A stretch of DNA of 29,929 nt from a virus, in IMG/VR virus record IMGVR_UViG_3300025070_000157, positions 1 through 29,929 of that record, one strand, 5' to 3'. Position numbers and translations under genes: made by a program. Under the pieces are notes generated by a model. It was not told the DNA's origin. It searched no databases and saw only the letters and a program-made list of their open reading frames with translations. Shown piece by piece: positions 5,740 to 13,784 of this stretch (positions are counted from its first letter, which is position 1; every line of letters begins with the position of its first letter).

Positions 5740-8145
5740 ATGAAAGTATACACTAATACTAACAGCTCTTTTCCTAGCCAAGTAGTTAGCGATGAAGTAA
5801 AAGCAAGTTTAGACTACGGGATTCAAGTTGGTAGAGCTATTGAAGGAGAGTGGTTTCAAGAGGGTCGTTCTGGAAACAGATACGCTCAAAGTTATAGTAA
5901 TTTTCATCAATTAAGATTATATGCTAGAGGTGAACAGTCAATAGCTAAGTACAAAGATGAGTTGTCAATTAACGGTGATTTGTCTTATTTAAATTTAGAC
6001 TGGAAACCAGTACCTGTTATACCTAAGTTTGTAGATATAGTTGTAAACGGTATGTCCAATAAGTCTTATGATATTCAAACAGTAGCACAAGATCCTTTTT
6101 CTATAGAACAAAAAACTAAGTATGCTACTGCTGTTGCTAGAGATATTAATATGAATCAAGTTTTACAAGGTTTTAAAGATAACCTAGGTATAGACCTGTA
6201 TAATGTTCCAGACCCAGTAGATTTACCATCAAGTAAAGAGGAACTTGATTTGTATATGCAAATGAGTTATAAGCAAACAGTTGAAATAGCTGAAGAAGAG
6301 CTTATAGATAACACATTAGCGTTAAACAGATATGATGAAACAAAAAGAAGATTAGCTTATGATTTAACAGTACTAGGTATATGTGCTACTAAAACAAGTT
6401 TTAATCAAGCTGAAGGTATTAAAGTAGAGTATGTAGATCCAGCTTATATGGTTTACTCATACACAGAAGATCCAAACTTTGAAGATATATATTATGTCGG
6501 TGAGGTTAAATCCATAACAATACCTGAACTAAAAAAACAGTTTCCAAATATATCCGATGAAGAACTTGAAGCTATTCAAGAAATGCCTGGTAATTCTCAG
6601 TATATAACAGGTTGGGGTAATTATGACTCTAACACTGTACAAGTAATGTATTTTGAATATAAAACATACCAAGATCAAGTTTTTAAAATAAAGAAAACTG
6701 ACAATGGTTTAGAAAAAGCTATAGAAAAATCAAGCGATTTCAACCCACCAGCTAATGATAATTTTGAAAGAGTTTCTAGAACTATAGAGGTTTTATATAC
6801 TGGAGCTAAAGTGTTAGGAAATAATCACATGCTAGAGTGGAAGCTTGCTGAGAATATGACAAGGCCAGCTGCTGATTCTACAAAAGTAGAAATGAATTAT
6901 TGTATTTCAGCTCCTAGAATGTACAAAGGTAGAATTGAGTCTATTGTTAGTAGAATTACTGGTTTTGCTGATATGATTCAATTAACTCATTTAAAGCTAC
7001 AACAAGTAATGTCTAGAATAGTACCTGATGGTGTATTTTTAGATATGGATGGTTTAGCTGAAGTAGATCTAGGTAATGGTACAAATTATAATCCAGCTGA
7101 AGCACTAAATATGTATTTCCAAACAGGTAGCGTTGTAGGTAGATCACTTACACAAGATGGTGGTATGAATGCTGGTAAAGTTCCAGTTCAAGAACTAGCT
7201 TCATCATCTGGCCAAGGAAAAATACAAAGTTTAATTGGCACTTATGAGTATTATTTAAAAATGATCAGAGATGTCACTGGACTTAATGAAGCAAGAGATG
7301 GTTCTATGCCTGATAAAGATGCTTTACTTGGTTTACAAAAATTAGCTGCTAACGCTTCTAACACAGCAACTAAACATATACTAAATTCTTTATTATATGT
7401 TAGTCTTAGAGTTTGTGAAAATATTAGTTTAAAAGCTGCAGACGTTCTAAAAAACCCAATGCTTAGAAACTCTATGGCTAATTCTATAAGTACATTTAAT
7501 GCTAATACGTTAGAAGAGCTTGTTAATTTACAACTACATGACTTTGGTATATATTTGCAATTAGAACCTGAGGAAGAAGATAAAGCTAAGTTAGAACAAA
7601 ATGTTCAGATGGCTATACAAACTGGAGCTATATCTTTGTCAGACGCTATAGATATTAGAGAGATTAAAAACATAAAATTAGCTAACAAGTTTTTAAAACT
7701 TAGACAACAGCAAAAAATACAACTTGAACAACAACAAGCACAAGCTAACATACAAGCACAAGCGCAAGCAAACGCTCAAGCTAGTGAAGCCGCTGCTATG
7801 GCTGAAGTTCAAAAGCAACAAGCATTAACCCAAGAAAAAGTCAGTATAGAGCAAGCTAAATCTCAATTCGAAATACAACGTATGCAGACTGAAGCTCAAA
7901 TAAAAAGAGAGTTAATGGCTGAAGAGTTTAATTACCAAATACAATTAGCACAAGCAAGAGCTAACGCTGAGAGAGAAAAAGAAAAAGAAATAGAAGATCG
8001 CAAGGACGAAAGAACAAGAATACAAGCAACACAACAATCTGAAATGATAGCTCAAAGACAAAACGATGAGCTACCTAAAAACTTTGAATCCGCTGGATTT
8101 GATAATCTCGGAGGTTTTGGACTAGAACAGTTTGAACCTCGTTGA
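5740..8145 (+). CDS. portal protein with long Gln-rich coiled-coil tail
   Basis: An 801-residue protein directly after TerL with no gap. Residues about 80-110 (VPVIPKFVDIVVNGMSNKSY) and the helical region RITGFADMIQLTHLKLQQVM (about 402-421) match portals of crAss-like and related podophages. It would form the dodecameric channel at the capsid vertex. From about residue 650 to 780 it becomes a long helix extremely rich in Gln, Ala and Glu, ending with the conserved-looking tail SAGFDNLGGFGLEQFEPR. Such a tail could form the internal barrel of the portal, as in P22, or bind scaffold or cargo; this is inference. Size and neighbours agree with the call. Confidence 0.88.
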   Translation: MKVYTNTNSSFPSQVVSDEVKASLDYGIQVGRAIEGEWFQEGRSGNRYAQSYSNFHQLRLYARGEQSIAKYKDELSINGDLSYLNLDWKPVPVIPKFVDIVVNGMSNKSYDIQTVAQDPFSIEQKTKYATAVARDINMNQVLQGFKDNLGIDLYNVPDPVDLPSSKEELDLYMQMSYKQTVEIAEEELIDNTLALNRYDETKRRLAYDLTVLGICATKTSFNQAEGIKVEYVDPAYMVYSYTEDPNFEDIYYVGEVKSITIPELKKQFPNISDEELEAIQEMPGNSQYITGWGNYDSNTVQVMYFEYKTYQDQVFKIKKTDNGLEKAIEKSSDFNPPANDNFERVSRTIEVLYTGAKVLGNNHMLEWKLAENMTRPAADSTKVEMNYCISAPRMYKGRIESIVSRITGFADMIQLTHLKLQQVMSRIVPDGVFLDMDGLAEVDLGNGTNYNPAEALNMYFQTGSVVGRSLTQDGGMNAGKVPVQELASSSGQGKIQSLIGTYEYYLKMIRDVTGLNEARDGSMPDKDALLGLQKLAANASNTATKHILNSLLYVSLRVCENISLKAADVLKNPMLRNSMANSISTFNANTLEELVNLQLHDFGIYLQLEPEEEDKAKLEQNVQMAIQTGAISLSDAIDIREIKNIKLANKFLKLRQQQKIQLEQQQAQANIQAQAQANAQASEAAAMAEVQKQQALTQEKVSIEQAKSQFEIQRMQTEAQIKRELMAEEFNYQIQLAQARANAEREKEKEIEDRKDERTRIQATQQSEMIAQRQNDELPKNFESAGFDNLGGFGLEQFEPR

Positions 8146-8152
8146 GAATAAA

Positions 8153-8179
8153 TTTTTAACTATTTAATTATATTATATT
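8153..8179 (+). promoter_or_regulatory. AT-rich leader repeated before head genes (copy 1)
   Basis: The 27 bases before the scaffold start match the 27 bases before the post-capsid gene (10929-10955) at 23 positions, including 13 identical bases ATTATATTATATT touching the ATG. Being shared beside starts but not elsewhere suggests a late promoter or a translation-enhancing leader. Bacteroidetes mRNAs commonly lack Shine-Dalgarno sites and use A/T-rich leaders. No TAnnTTTG box is present. Confidence 0.45.
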
Positions 8180-9400
8180 ATGTCACAAGAAAAACAAGAG
8201 GGAGAGTTTTCTTTAAAAGGTAAGAAAACTAAACCGAAAAATTTAGGTAAAACACAAGAAGGACCTATTAAAGTAAACTTATCTACTCCAGTTGAAAAAC
8301 AAGTAGCAGAAGAAGAAAAAGATGTTACTAGAGTAGTAATTGGTTCTGAAGAAAAACAACCAGAAGAAAATGCCAATACAGAGCAAGAAACAACAGAAGT
8401 GGTTGCAGATAAACAAACCGGAGTTGTACAAGAAGTGGGTGAAGAAGTATCATCAGGGGAAAGCACCGTTCAAGATGAAGGTCCAATCATCCAAGAAATA
8501 ACTGAGGAAGAAGTAGAGAAAGTTGAAAAACTAGAAAACGAATTAGATAAAGCTATAGACAATAAAGATAATAGTGGAACAAAACTACCTGAAAATATTG
8601 AAAAACTAGTTTTATTTATGGAAGAAACTGGTGGTAGTATCAGCGACTATGTTAGACTAAACGCTGACTATTCTAATGTTGACAACAATACACTACTTAA
8701 AGAATATTACAAAAAAACAAAACCTTACTTAGACAGTGAGGATATAAGTCTCTTAATTGAAGATTTTTCATATGATGAAGATATAGATGAAGAAAGAGAT
8801 ATACGCAAGAAAAAACTTGCATTTAAAGAAGAAGTTGCAAAAGCCAAAAACTTTTTAGAGGAAACTAAGAGTAAATATTACGATGAGATCAAGTTGAGAC
8901 CAGGCGTAACTCAAGACCAACAAAAAGCAATGGACTTTTTTAACAGATATAATGAACAACAAACAGTAGCTGAGCGACAGCATGAAGAATTTAAAAACCA
9001 AACTAAAAAACTTTTCAACGAAGACTTCAAAGGTTTTGATTTCAATTTAGGTGAAAAAAAATTTAGATATGGTGTTAAAGATCCTTCAAAAGTTGCAGAA
9101 AGACAATCAAACATTAATAATCTTGTAGGGAAGTTCCTTAATGAAGATGGTAGTGTAAAAGATCCGATTGGCTATCACAAGGCTATGTATGCTGCTTCAA
9201 ATGTTGACACTATTGCAAATCATTTTTACGAACAAGGTAAAGCTGACGCTGTAAAAGAAGTTATTAGTAATTCTAAAAACCCTAGTTCAGCGCCTAGACA
9301 AACACCTCAAGGTGAGTTTAAAAATGGTATAAAAGTAAAAGTGTTAAACAACGATGCACTTAGCGCATCAAAACTAAAGATTAAAAAAATAAAAATTTAA
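8180..9400 (+). CDS. putative capsid scaffolding protein
   Basis: A 406-residue, mostly charged and helical protein between portal and major capsid protein, the normal place for a scaffold. The first 35 residues are basic (SLKGKKTKPKNLGK). Residues 35-130 are low-complexity and very acidic (many Glu, Val, Gln). A central acidic stretch SYDEDIDEERDIRKKK is followed by helices up to about residue 300, and the C-terminus is basic (SASKLKIKKIKI), as expected for the capsid-binding end of scaffolds. There is no sequence-level family match that I can name, so the assignment rests on order, composition and length. An acidic cargo or protease-less assembly protein is the main alternative. Confidence 0.65.
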   Translation: MSQEKQEGEFSLKGKKTKPKNLGKTQEGPIKVNLSTPVEKQVAEEEKDVTRVVIGSEEKQPEENANTEQETTEVVADKQTGVVQEVGEEVSSGESTVQDEGPIIQEITEEEVEKVEKLENELDKAIDNKDNSGTKLPENIEKLVLFMEETGGSISDYVRLNADYSNVDNNTLLKEYYKKTKPYLDSEDISLLIEDFSYDEDIDEERDIRKKKLAFKEEVAKAKNFLEETKSKYYDEIKLRPGVTQDQQKAMDFFNRYNEQQTVAERQHEEFKNQTKKLFNEDFKGFDFNLGEKKFRYGVKDPSKVAERQSNINNLVGKFLNEDGSVKDPIGYHKAMYAASNVDTIANHFYEQGKADAVKEVISNSKNPSSAPRQTPQGEFKNGIKVKVLNNDALSASKLKIKKIKI

Positions 9401-9421
9401 CATTTAAAACTATTTAAAAAA
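9396..9421 (+). promoter_or_regulatory. AT-rich leader before the capsid gene
   Basis: The 21-bp gap before the major capsid start, plus the scaffold stop, reads TTAACATTTAAAACTATTTA and then A-rich to the ATG. The element TTAACATTT also lies before the gene at 10956, and a variant TTAACTATTT before the gene at 8180. No Shine-Dalgarno is present despite the expected very high expression. Confidence 0.35.
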
Positions 9422-10864
9422 ATGGCTTTATCACCAACATTCGGTTCAATTAAACCGAGTCAAAAACAACAATTATTGTCTGACAACTATTTAAGTTTTA
9501 CAGACGGATCAGGTAACGACTTTGCACAACAATATCTACCTGAAATATATGAACAAGAAGTAGAGCGTTACGGAAACAGAACTCTTTCTGGATTCTTACG
9601 CATGGTAGGAGCTGAAATGCCTATGACTTCTGACCAAGTAGTATGGTCTGAGCAAAATAGATTACATGTAGCTTATGACAATGTAACTAAAACTGCTGCA
9701 GGAAATACTTTAACTTTCGCTTTAAACGCTACTGCTGGTAATAGCTTTGTTGCTAATGTAATTTCACCAAACCAAACTATCGTAGTTTTAGATCCTGCTA
9801 CAGGAGCTGAAGTAACTGCTTTAGTTGAATTAAGTGTTAACACATCAGCTGTCCTAGCTACACTTACAGTTGCTACTTATACAGGTGCTGATCTTGACGC
9901 TACTTTTGGCGCTGGTGCAGTAACTGGTCTTAAAATCTTTGTTTATGGTTCTGAATTCAAAAAAGGAACTGGAGACGTAGATCTTAAATCAATTACTCCT
10001 TCTTTCACTCAATTTTCTAATTCACCTATCATCATCAAATCTAAATACGCTATTTCTGGATCTGATGCTGCACAAATTGGTTGGGTTGAAGTTGCTACTG
10101 AAGATGGAACAGGAGGTTATTTATGGTACTTAAAAGCTGAGTCTGAAACTAGACTACGTTTTGAAGACTATTTAGAAATGTCTGTAGTTGAAGGAACTAA
10201 AGCTGCTGCTGGATCTGGTGTTGCTGCTATTGCTGGAGACGTTAAGTACAAAGGAACTGAAGGTCTTTTCGCTGCTATCAAATCAAGAGGAAACACTTTC
10301 TCTGCGTTTGCACCTGCTGCTGGAGTTTTAACTGACTTTGATGCTATTCTTAAAAATCTTGATACTCAAGGAGCTATTGAAGAAAACATGCTTTTCGTAA
10401 ATAGACAACTTTCTTTAACTATCGACAACATGTTAGGTGGTGTATCAAGTGGAGCTAACGGTGGTGTTGCTTATGGATTATTTGAAAATTCAGAAGATAT
10501 GGCACTTAACCTTGGTTTCTCTGGATTTAGAAGAGGTTCTTATGACTTCTATAAAACTGACTGGAAATACTTGAACGATGCTTCAACTCGTGGAGCTGTT
10601 GCAGATGCAGGTATCGAAGGTGTATTAGTACCAGCTGGAACTTCTACAGTTTATGACCAAATTTTAGGAACTAACATCAGACGTCCATTCTTGCACGTAC
10701 GTTATAGAGCGTCTCAAACTGATGACAGAAGAATGAAATCTTGGTTAACTGGATCTGTTGGAGGAGCTTACACTTCTGATCTTGATGCAATGGAAGTACA
10801 CTTCCTATCTGAAAGATGTTTATGTGTTCAAGGTGCTAACAACTTTGTAATCTTTACTGACTAA
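9422..10864 (+). CDS. major capsid protein
   Basis: A 480-residue protein after the portal and scaffold candidate, of the size and character of HK97-fold capsid proteins in crAss-like and flavobacterial podophages. The N-terminal region contains TFGSIKPSQKQQLLSDNYLS and then QQYLPEIYEQEVERYGNRTL (about 38-57), a pattern I associate with this family. Residues about 85-190 are a Thr/Ala/Val-rich beta insertion (for example GNTLTFALNA), which may be an insertion domain on the capsomer surface. The C-terminal part (RPFLHVRYRASQTDDRRMKS) looks like the family's conserved A-domain end. Codon choice shifts to more GAC, TTC, AAC, CTT and GGA than in neighbours, as expected for the most expressed virion gene. 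A strong terminator follows. Confidence 0.88.
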   Translation: MALSPTFGSIKPSQKQQLLSDNYLSFTDGSGNDFAQQYLPEIYEQEVERYGNRTLSGFLRMVGAEMPMTSDQVVWSEQNRLHVAYDNVTKTAAGNTLTFALNATAGNSFVANVISPNQTIVVLDPATGAEVTALVELSVNTSAVLATLTVATYTGADLDATFGAGAVTGLKIFVYGSEFKKGTGDVDLKSITPSFTQFSNSPIIIKSKYAISGSDAAQIGWVEVATEDGTGGYLWYLKAESETRLRFEDYLEMSVVEGTKAAAGSGVAAIAGDVKYKGTEGLFAAIKSRGNTFSAFAPAAGVLTDFDAILKNLDTQGAIEENMLFVNRQLSLTIDNMLGGVSSGANGGVAYGLFENSEDMALNLGFSGFRRGSYDFYKTDWKYLNDASTRGAVADAGIEGVLVPAGTSTVYDQILGTNIRRPFLHVRYRASQTDDRRMKSWLTGSVGGAYTSDLDAMEVHFLSERCLCVQGANNFVIFTD

Positions 10865-10876
10865 GAGTAAATTATT

Positions 10877-10930
10877 GTAATTACTACCCTCGTTGAACTG
10901 ACGGGGGTAATAATTACTCTTATATTTTTT
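10877..10930 (+). terminator. strong intrinsic terminator after the capsid gene
   Basis: A 17-bp stem pairs 10877-10893 (GTAATTACTACCCTCGT) with 10901-10917 (ACGGGGGTAATAATTAC), with one C-A mismatch and one G-U pair, around the 7-base loop TGAACTG. It is followed by TCTTATATTTTTT. It sits 12 bp after the capsid stop and would end or attenuate head-gene transcripts, raising capsid mRNA relative to downstream genes. Confidence 0.85.
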
Positions 10931-10955
10931 ATTAACATTTTTATTATATTATATT
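10929..10955 (+). promoter_or_regulatory. AT-rich leader repeated before head genes (copy 2)
   Basis: This is the second copy of the 27-base leader described at 8153-8179 (23 of 27 identical), placed directly after the post-capsid terminator. Restarting transcription right behind a terminator is what a promoter here would do, so a late phage promoter is plausible; a translation leader is the alternative. Confidence 0.45.
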
Positions 10956-11789
10956 ATGGCTACAAAAGCTAAACAAGCAACAGAAAAAATTGAGGTTGCG
11001 CCTCAAACAGTTAGTGCTAAAAAAGTACAAACAAAACAAGAACCTGCTAAACCAAAGTGGGAAATTAAAGATAGAACCTATATTTTAAAAGGTGCATACA
11101 CTCCATTAACTCATACTTTAGCATCGAGACATTCTGCTAGATTTCCTTTGTTATGGTTTGATGAAGAAACTGGAGAACAAAAAGAATTAAGATATGCTAC
11201 AAATCAAAACTCACCACTTGTAGAAGAACAAAAAGGTGAAGCAACTCTTGGGCATATTATATTTGATAACGGTACTTTATTTGTACCTAAGCAAAAACAA
11301 AATTTACAAAAACTTTTATCTATTTACCATCCAGCGTTAAACAAAAAATATTATGAGTTTAATAAGGTTGAAATAGCTGAAAATGAGCTAGATGATTTAG
11401 AGCTAGAAATAGATGCTTTAAATGCTGCAAAATCTATGGATATAGATCAAGCTGAAGCTATATTAAGAGTAGAGATTGGATCTGAAGTAACTAAGATGAC
11501 TAGTAGAGAAATAAAAAGAGACTTACTTATGTTTGCAAAACACAATGCGTCTTTATTTCTTGATTTAGCTAACGATGAAAACGTACAACTTAGAAACTTT
11601 GCTATTAAAGCCGTAGAAGCTAATATAATTAACTTAGCTGGTGACCAAAGAACATTTACTTGGGCTACAAACGGTAAAAAATTAATGACAGTTCCATTTG
11701 ATGAACATCCATACTCAGCTATGGCTGCTTTCTTTAAAACAGATGAAGGTTTAGAAGTTTTTAAATCTATAGAGAAAAAACTCTCATAA
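10956..11789 (+). CDS. post-capsid structural protein of unknown role
   Basis: A 277-residue protein immediately after the capsid gene and its terminator. The first 35 residues are Lys/Gln/Ala-rich and probably disordered. Residues about 37-125 look beta-rich (WEIKDRTYILKGAYTPLTHT and then RHSARFPLLWFDEETGEQKE). Residues 140-235 are helical and acidic (ENELDDLELEIDALNAAKSM). The C-terminus FFKTDEGLEVFKSIEKKLS is amphipathic. I do not recognise a named family. Position suggests a head completion, decoration or capsid-associated protein expressed late. It is followed by a hairpin, so it may be a one-gene transcript. Confidence 0.7.
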   Translation: MATKAKQATEKIEVAPQTVSAKKVQTKQEPAKPKWEIKDRTYILKGAYTPLTHTLASRHSARFPLLWFDEETGEQKELRYATNQNSPLVEEQKGEATLGHIIFDNGTLFVPKQKQNLQKLLSIYHPALNKKYYEFNKVEIAENELDDLELEIDALNAAKSMDIDQAEAILRVEIGSEVTKMTSREIKRDLLMFAKHNASLFLDLANDENVQLRNFAIKAVEANIINLAGDQRTFTWATNGKKLMTVPFDEHPYSAMAAFFKTDEGLEVFKSIEKKLS

Positions 11790-11793
11790 CATG

Positions 11794-11839
11794 TAATACT
11801 AATATATAGGAGATCACTTATGTGGTCTCCTCTGTATTA
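11794..11839 (+). terminator. hairpin after the post-capsid gene, possible terminator
   Basis: GGAGATCAC (11809-11817) pairs with GTGGTCTCC (11822-11830) across the loop TTAT with one G-U pair. Outer bases TAATAC (11794-11799) and GTATTA (11834-11839) can pair as well. It fills the 67-bp gap after the stop. No U-run follows, so termination is less certain than for the upstream hairpin; it may instead protect the 3' end of the mRNA. Confidence 0.5.
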
Positions 11840-11856
11840 TAATAAAAAAATAACAA

Positions 11857-12549
11857 ATGGCAATAAATGTAGATACGGTTTACAAAACAGTCTTATTGAT
11901 ATTAAATAAAGAACAAAGAGGTTATATGACACCTGATGAGTTTAATAAGATAGCTACTCAAGTTCAACTTGAAACTTTTGAAAATTATTTTGAGAGTTTA
12001 AACCAACAACTACGAGTGCCAGATAACGACAGTGAATATGCTGATCGTATAAAAAACATTGAAGAAAAAATATCTATATTTAAAAAATATGCAGCTACTA
12101 CTTATTCAGTAGATCACTTCACTTTACCTGCAGATTTATATAGACTAGGTACAGTTGTGTATAAAGACGAAACAGAAGCTCAACTAATTCAAAGAAATGA
12201 TCTTCTATACGTCAACCAATCACCATTAACAAAACCCACAGACAAATATCCATTGTATTTATACGAAGATAATAAGCTATATTTAAAACCAGCTAGTATA
12301 AATTCTAATATTAGTGTTTCTTATGTAAAAAAACCTGCTGATGTTATATGGAATTTTACGATACCTCAATTTCAAAACTATTATCAGTTTGACGCGGCTA
12401 ATTCAACTAATTTTGAGTTAGATGTATCAGAGCAACCTGAAGTAATTGTAAAAATACTATTGTACGCGGGAGTTGTTGTAAAAGATTATAACTTAGTAAA
12501 CTTAACAGCTCAAGAAATACAATCAGAAGAAATAAATCAAAAAAGCTAA
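11857..12549 (+). CDS. neck/ring (head-tail connector) protein
   Basis: A 230-residue protein beginning with a helical domain with YKTVLLILNKEQRGYMTPDE (about 9-28) and NKIATQVQLETFENYFESLN (30-49), followed by a beta-rich domain (YPLYLYEDNKLYLKPASINS). A helical start with NKxQxGxxTPxEFNxxAxQAQ is typical of a conserved structural protein in crAss-like and related podophages that forms part of the neck or ring stack under the portal. The two following genes are also neck and tail genes, which supports the call. Exact ring position is not determinable from sequence. Confidence 0.7.
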   Translation: MAINVDTVYKTVLLILNKEQRGYMTPDEFNKIATQVQLETFENYFESLNQQLRVPDNDSEYADRIKNIEEKISIFKKYAATTYSVDHFTLPADLYRLGTVVYKDETEAQLIQRNDLLYVNQSPLTKPTDKYPLYLYEDNKLYLKPASINSNISVSYVKKPADVIWNFTIPQFQNYYQFDAANSTNFELDVSEQPEVIVKILLYAGVVVKDYNLVNLTAQEIQSEEINQKS

Positions 12550-12555
12550 TAAACT

Positions 12556-13779
12556 ATGCCTACACCTAATGGAGGTTTAATAACCGAAAACAATCGCCAA
12601 TATTACGCTGGATCGCAAAGCTTCTTAAGTGTTAGTGGATCAGGGCAAACATTTACTACCACTTTTGATACAGATTTAGTTTTTGGTAGTTACAATCCTA
12701 CAGAAACTAATTACGCTTTAAACAACTTTAAATTATATACAGCTGCTGCTGGTGCTTTAGTTTATACTGAATATACTTCAGCTTACACAGTTGTTGGTAA
12801 CACTATAACCATAACAGGTGCTTTAGCCGCTAACACTGCTGTTGTAGTTCAATTAAAATCAGTTGAAGGTGGAAATTATGGTAATAGAGATGCTTATGGT
12901 AATACTGTTGAAGAAAACTGGGGATCATACTCTTATACTAAGCTAGACGATGTAATAACTAACTTTATGGTTGCTTATGTTGGTACTGGTAAAATTATAT
13001 CAGATGTAAAAAGAACTGATGTAGTTTTCTTTGCAAAAAGAGCAATGCAAGAATTTAGTTATGATACGTTAAAAAGTATAAAGTCTCAAGAATTAACTAT
13101 ACCACCTAGTCTTAGCGTGCCTATGCCACAAGATTATGTGAATTATGTTAACATGTCTTGGGTTGATAATTCAGGTATAAAACATATAATATATCCTACC
13201 ACATTAACAAGCAATCCTTATGAAAATCCAGTGCAAGACGCGCAAGGCATCCCTACTCAAGGAAACTTTAACCAAAACTTAGAAGGAACATCGTTAACTG
13301 AAAAACGTTGGGACGAAAACGGAATTGGTGTTATAAATAACCAAATACAAGATGGATCACCCGTTTGGGCTAATATATATGGTGGAGGCTTTGGTCAAGG
13401 ATTTGCTTGGCAGAGTGGTTTTTATGGTATACAACCAGAAGTTAGTCAAATCAATGGTTGGTTTACTATTAACGAAAGAGAAAATAAGTTTTCTTTCTCT
13501 AATGATCTAGTTGATCGCTTAATCATTTTAGAGTATATTTCTGATGGTTTAGCATATGATCTAGACACTAGAGTACCGAAAATGGCAGAAGAAGCTATGT
13601 ATGCTTATATACTACATGCTATTGTTTCTACTAGAGCTAATCAACCGGAATATCTAGTACAAAGACTACGTCAAGAAAAAAGTGCTAAATTAAGAAATGC
13701 TAAAATAAGATTATCTAATATCAAGCTTAACGAATTTGTTCAAGTTATGCGAGGTAAATCTAAATGGATAAAATCATAA
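12556..13779 (+). CDS. neck/tail adaptor with N-terminal fibre-type beta domain
   Basis: A 407-residue protein with two parts. Residues 1-102 are a Thr/Ala/Tyr-rich beta domain (SVSGSGQTFTTTFDTDLVFG onward, then YTVVGNTITITGALAANTAV) reminiscent of the N-terminal modules of podophage tail fibres. Residues about 105-407 are the conserved part: GNRDAYGNTVEENWGSYSYT (109-128), then VKRTDVVFFAKRAMQEFSYD and QELTIPPSLSVPMPQDYVNY, patterns I associate with structural neck proteins of marine podophages. It starts 6 bp after the previous gene. A structural role is likely; whether it anchors a fibre or forms the adaptor ring is inference. Confidence 0.7.
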   Translation: MPTPNGGLITENNRQYYAGSQSFLSVSGSGQTFTTTFDTDLVFGSYNPTETNYALNNFKLYTAAAGALVYTEYTSAYTVVGNTITITGALAANTAVVVQLKSVEGGNYGNRDAYGNTVEENWGSYSYTKLDDVITNFMVAYVGTGKIISDVKRTDVVFFAKRAMQEFSYDTLKSIKSQELTIPPSLSVPMPQDYVNYVNMSWVDNSGIKHIIYPTTLTSNPYENPVQDAQGIPTQGNFNQNLEGTSLTEKRWDENGIGVINNQIQDGSPVWANIYGGGFGQGFAWQSGFYGIQPEVSQINGWFTINERENKFSFSNDLVDRLIILEYISDGLAYDLDTRVPKMAEEAMYAYILHAIVSTRANQPEYLVQRLRQEKSAKLRNAKIRLSNIKLNEFVQVMRGKSKWIKS

Positions 13780-13784
13780 ATTAA

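Noticed and set aside
7690-8080. Tandem DNA repeat in the Gln/Ala-rich portal tail
   Set aside because: Codons for Gln, Ala and Glu vary and no unit length repeats; it is a long coiled coil, not a repeat array.
8173-8466. Minus-strand Ser/Thr-rich ORF of 97 codons over the scaffold start
   Set aside because: Its composition is simply the complement of the Glu/Gln-rich scaffold coding sequence.
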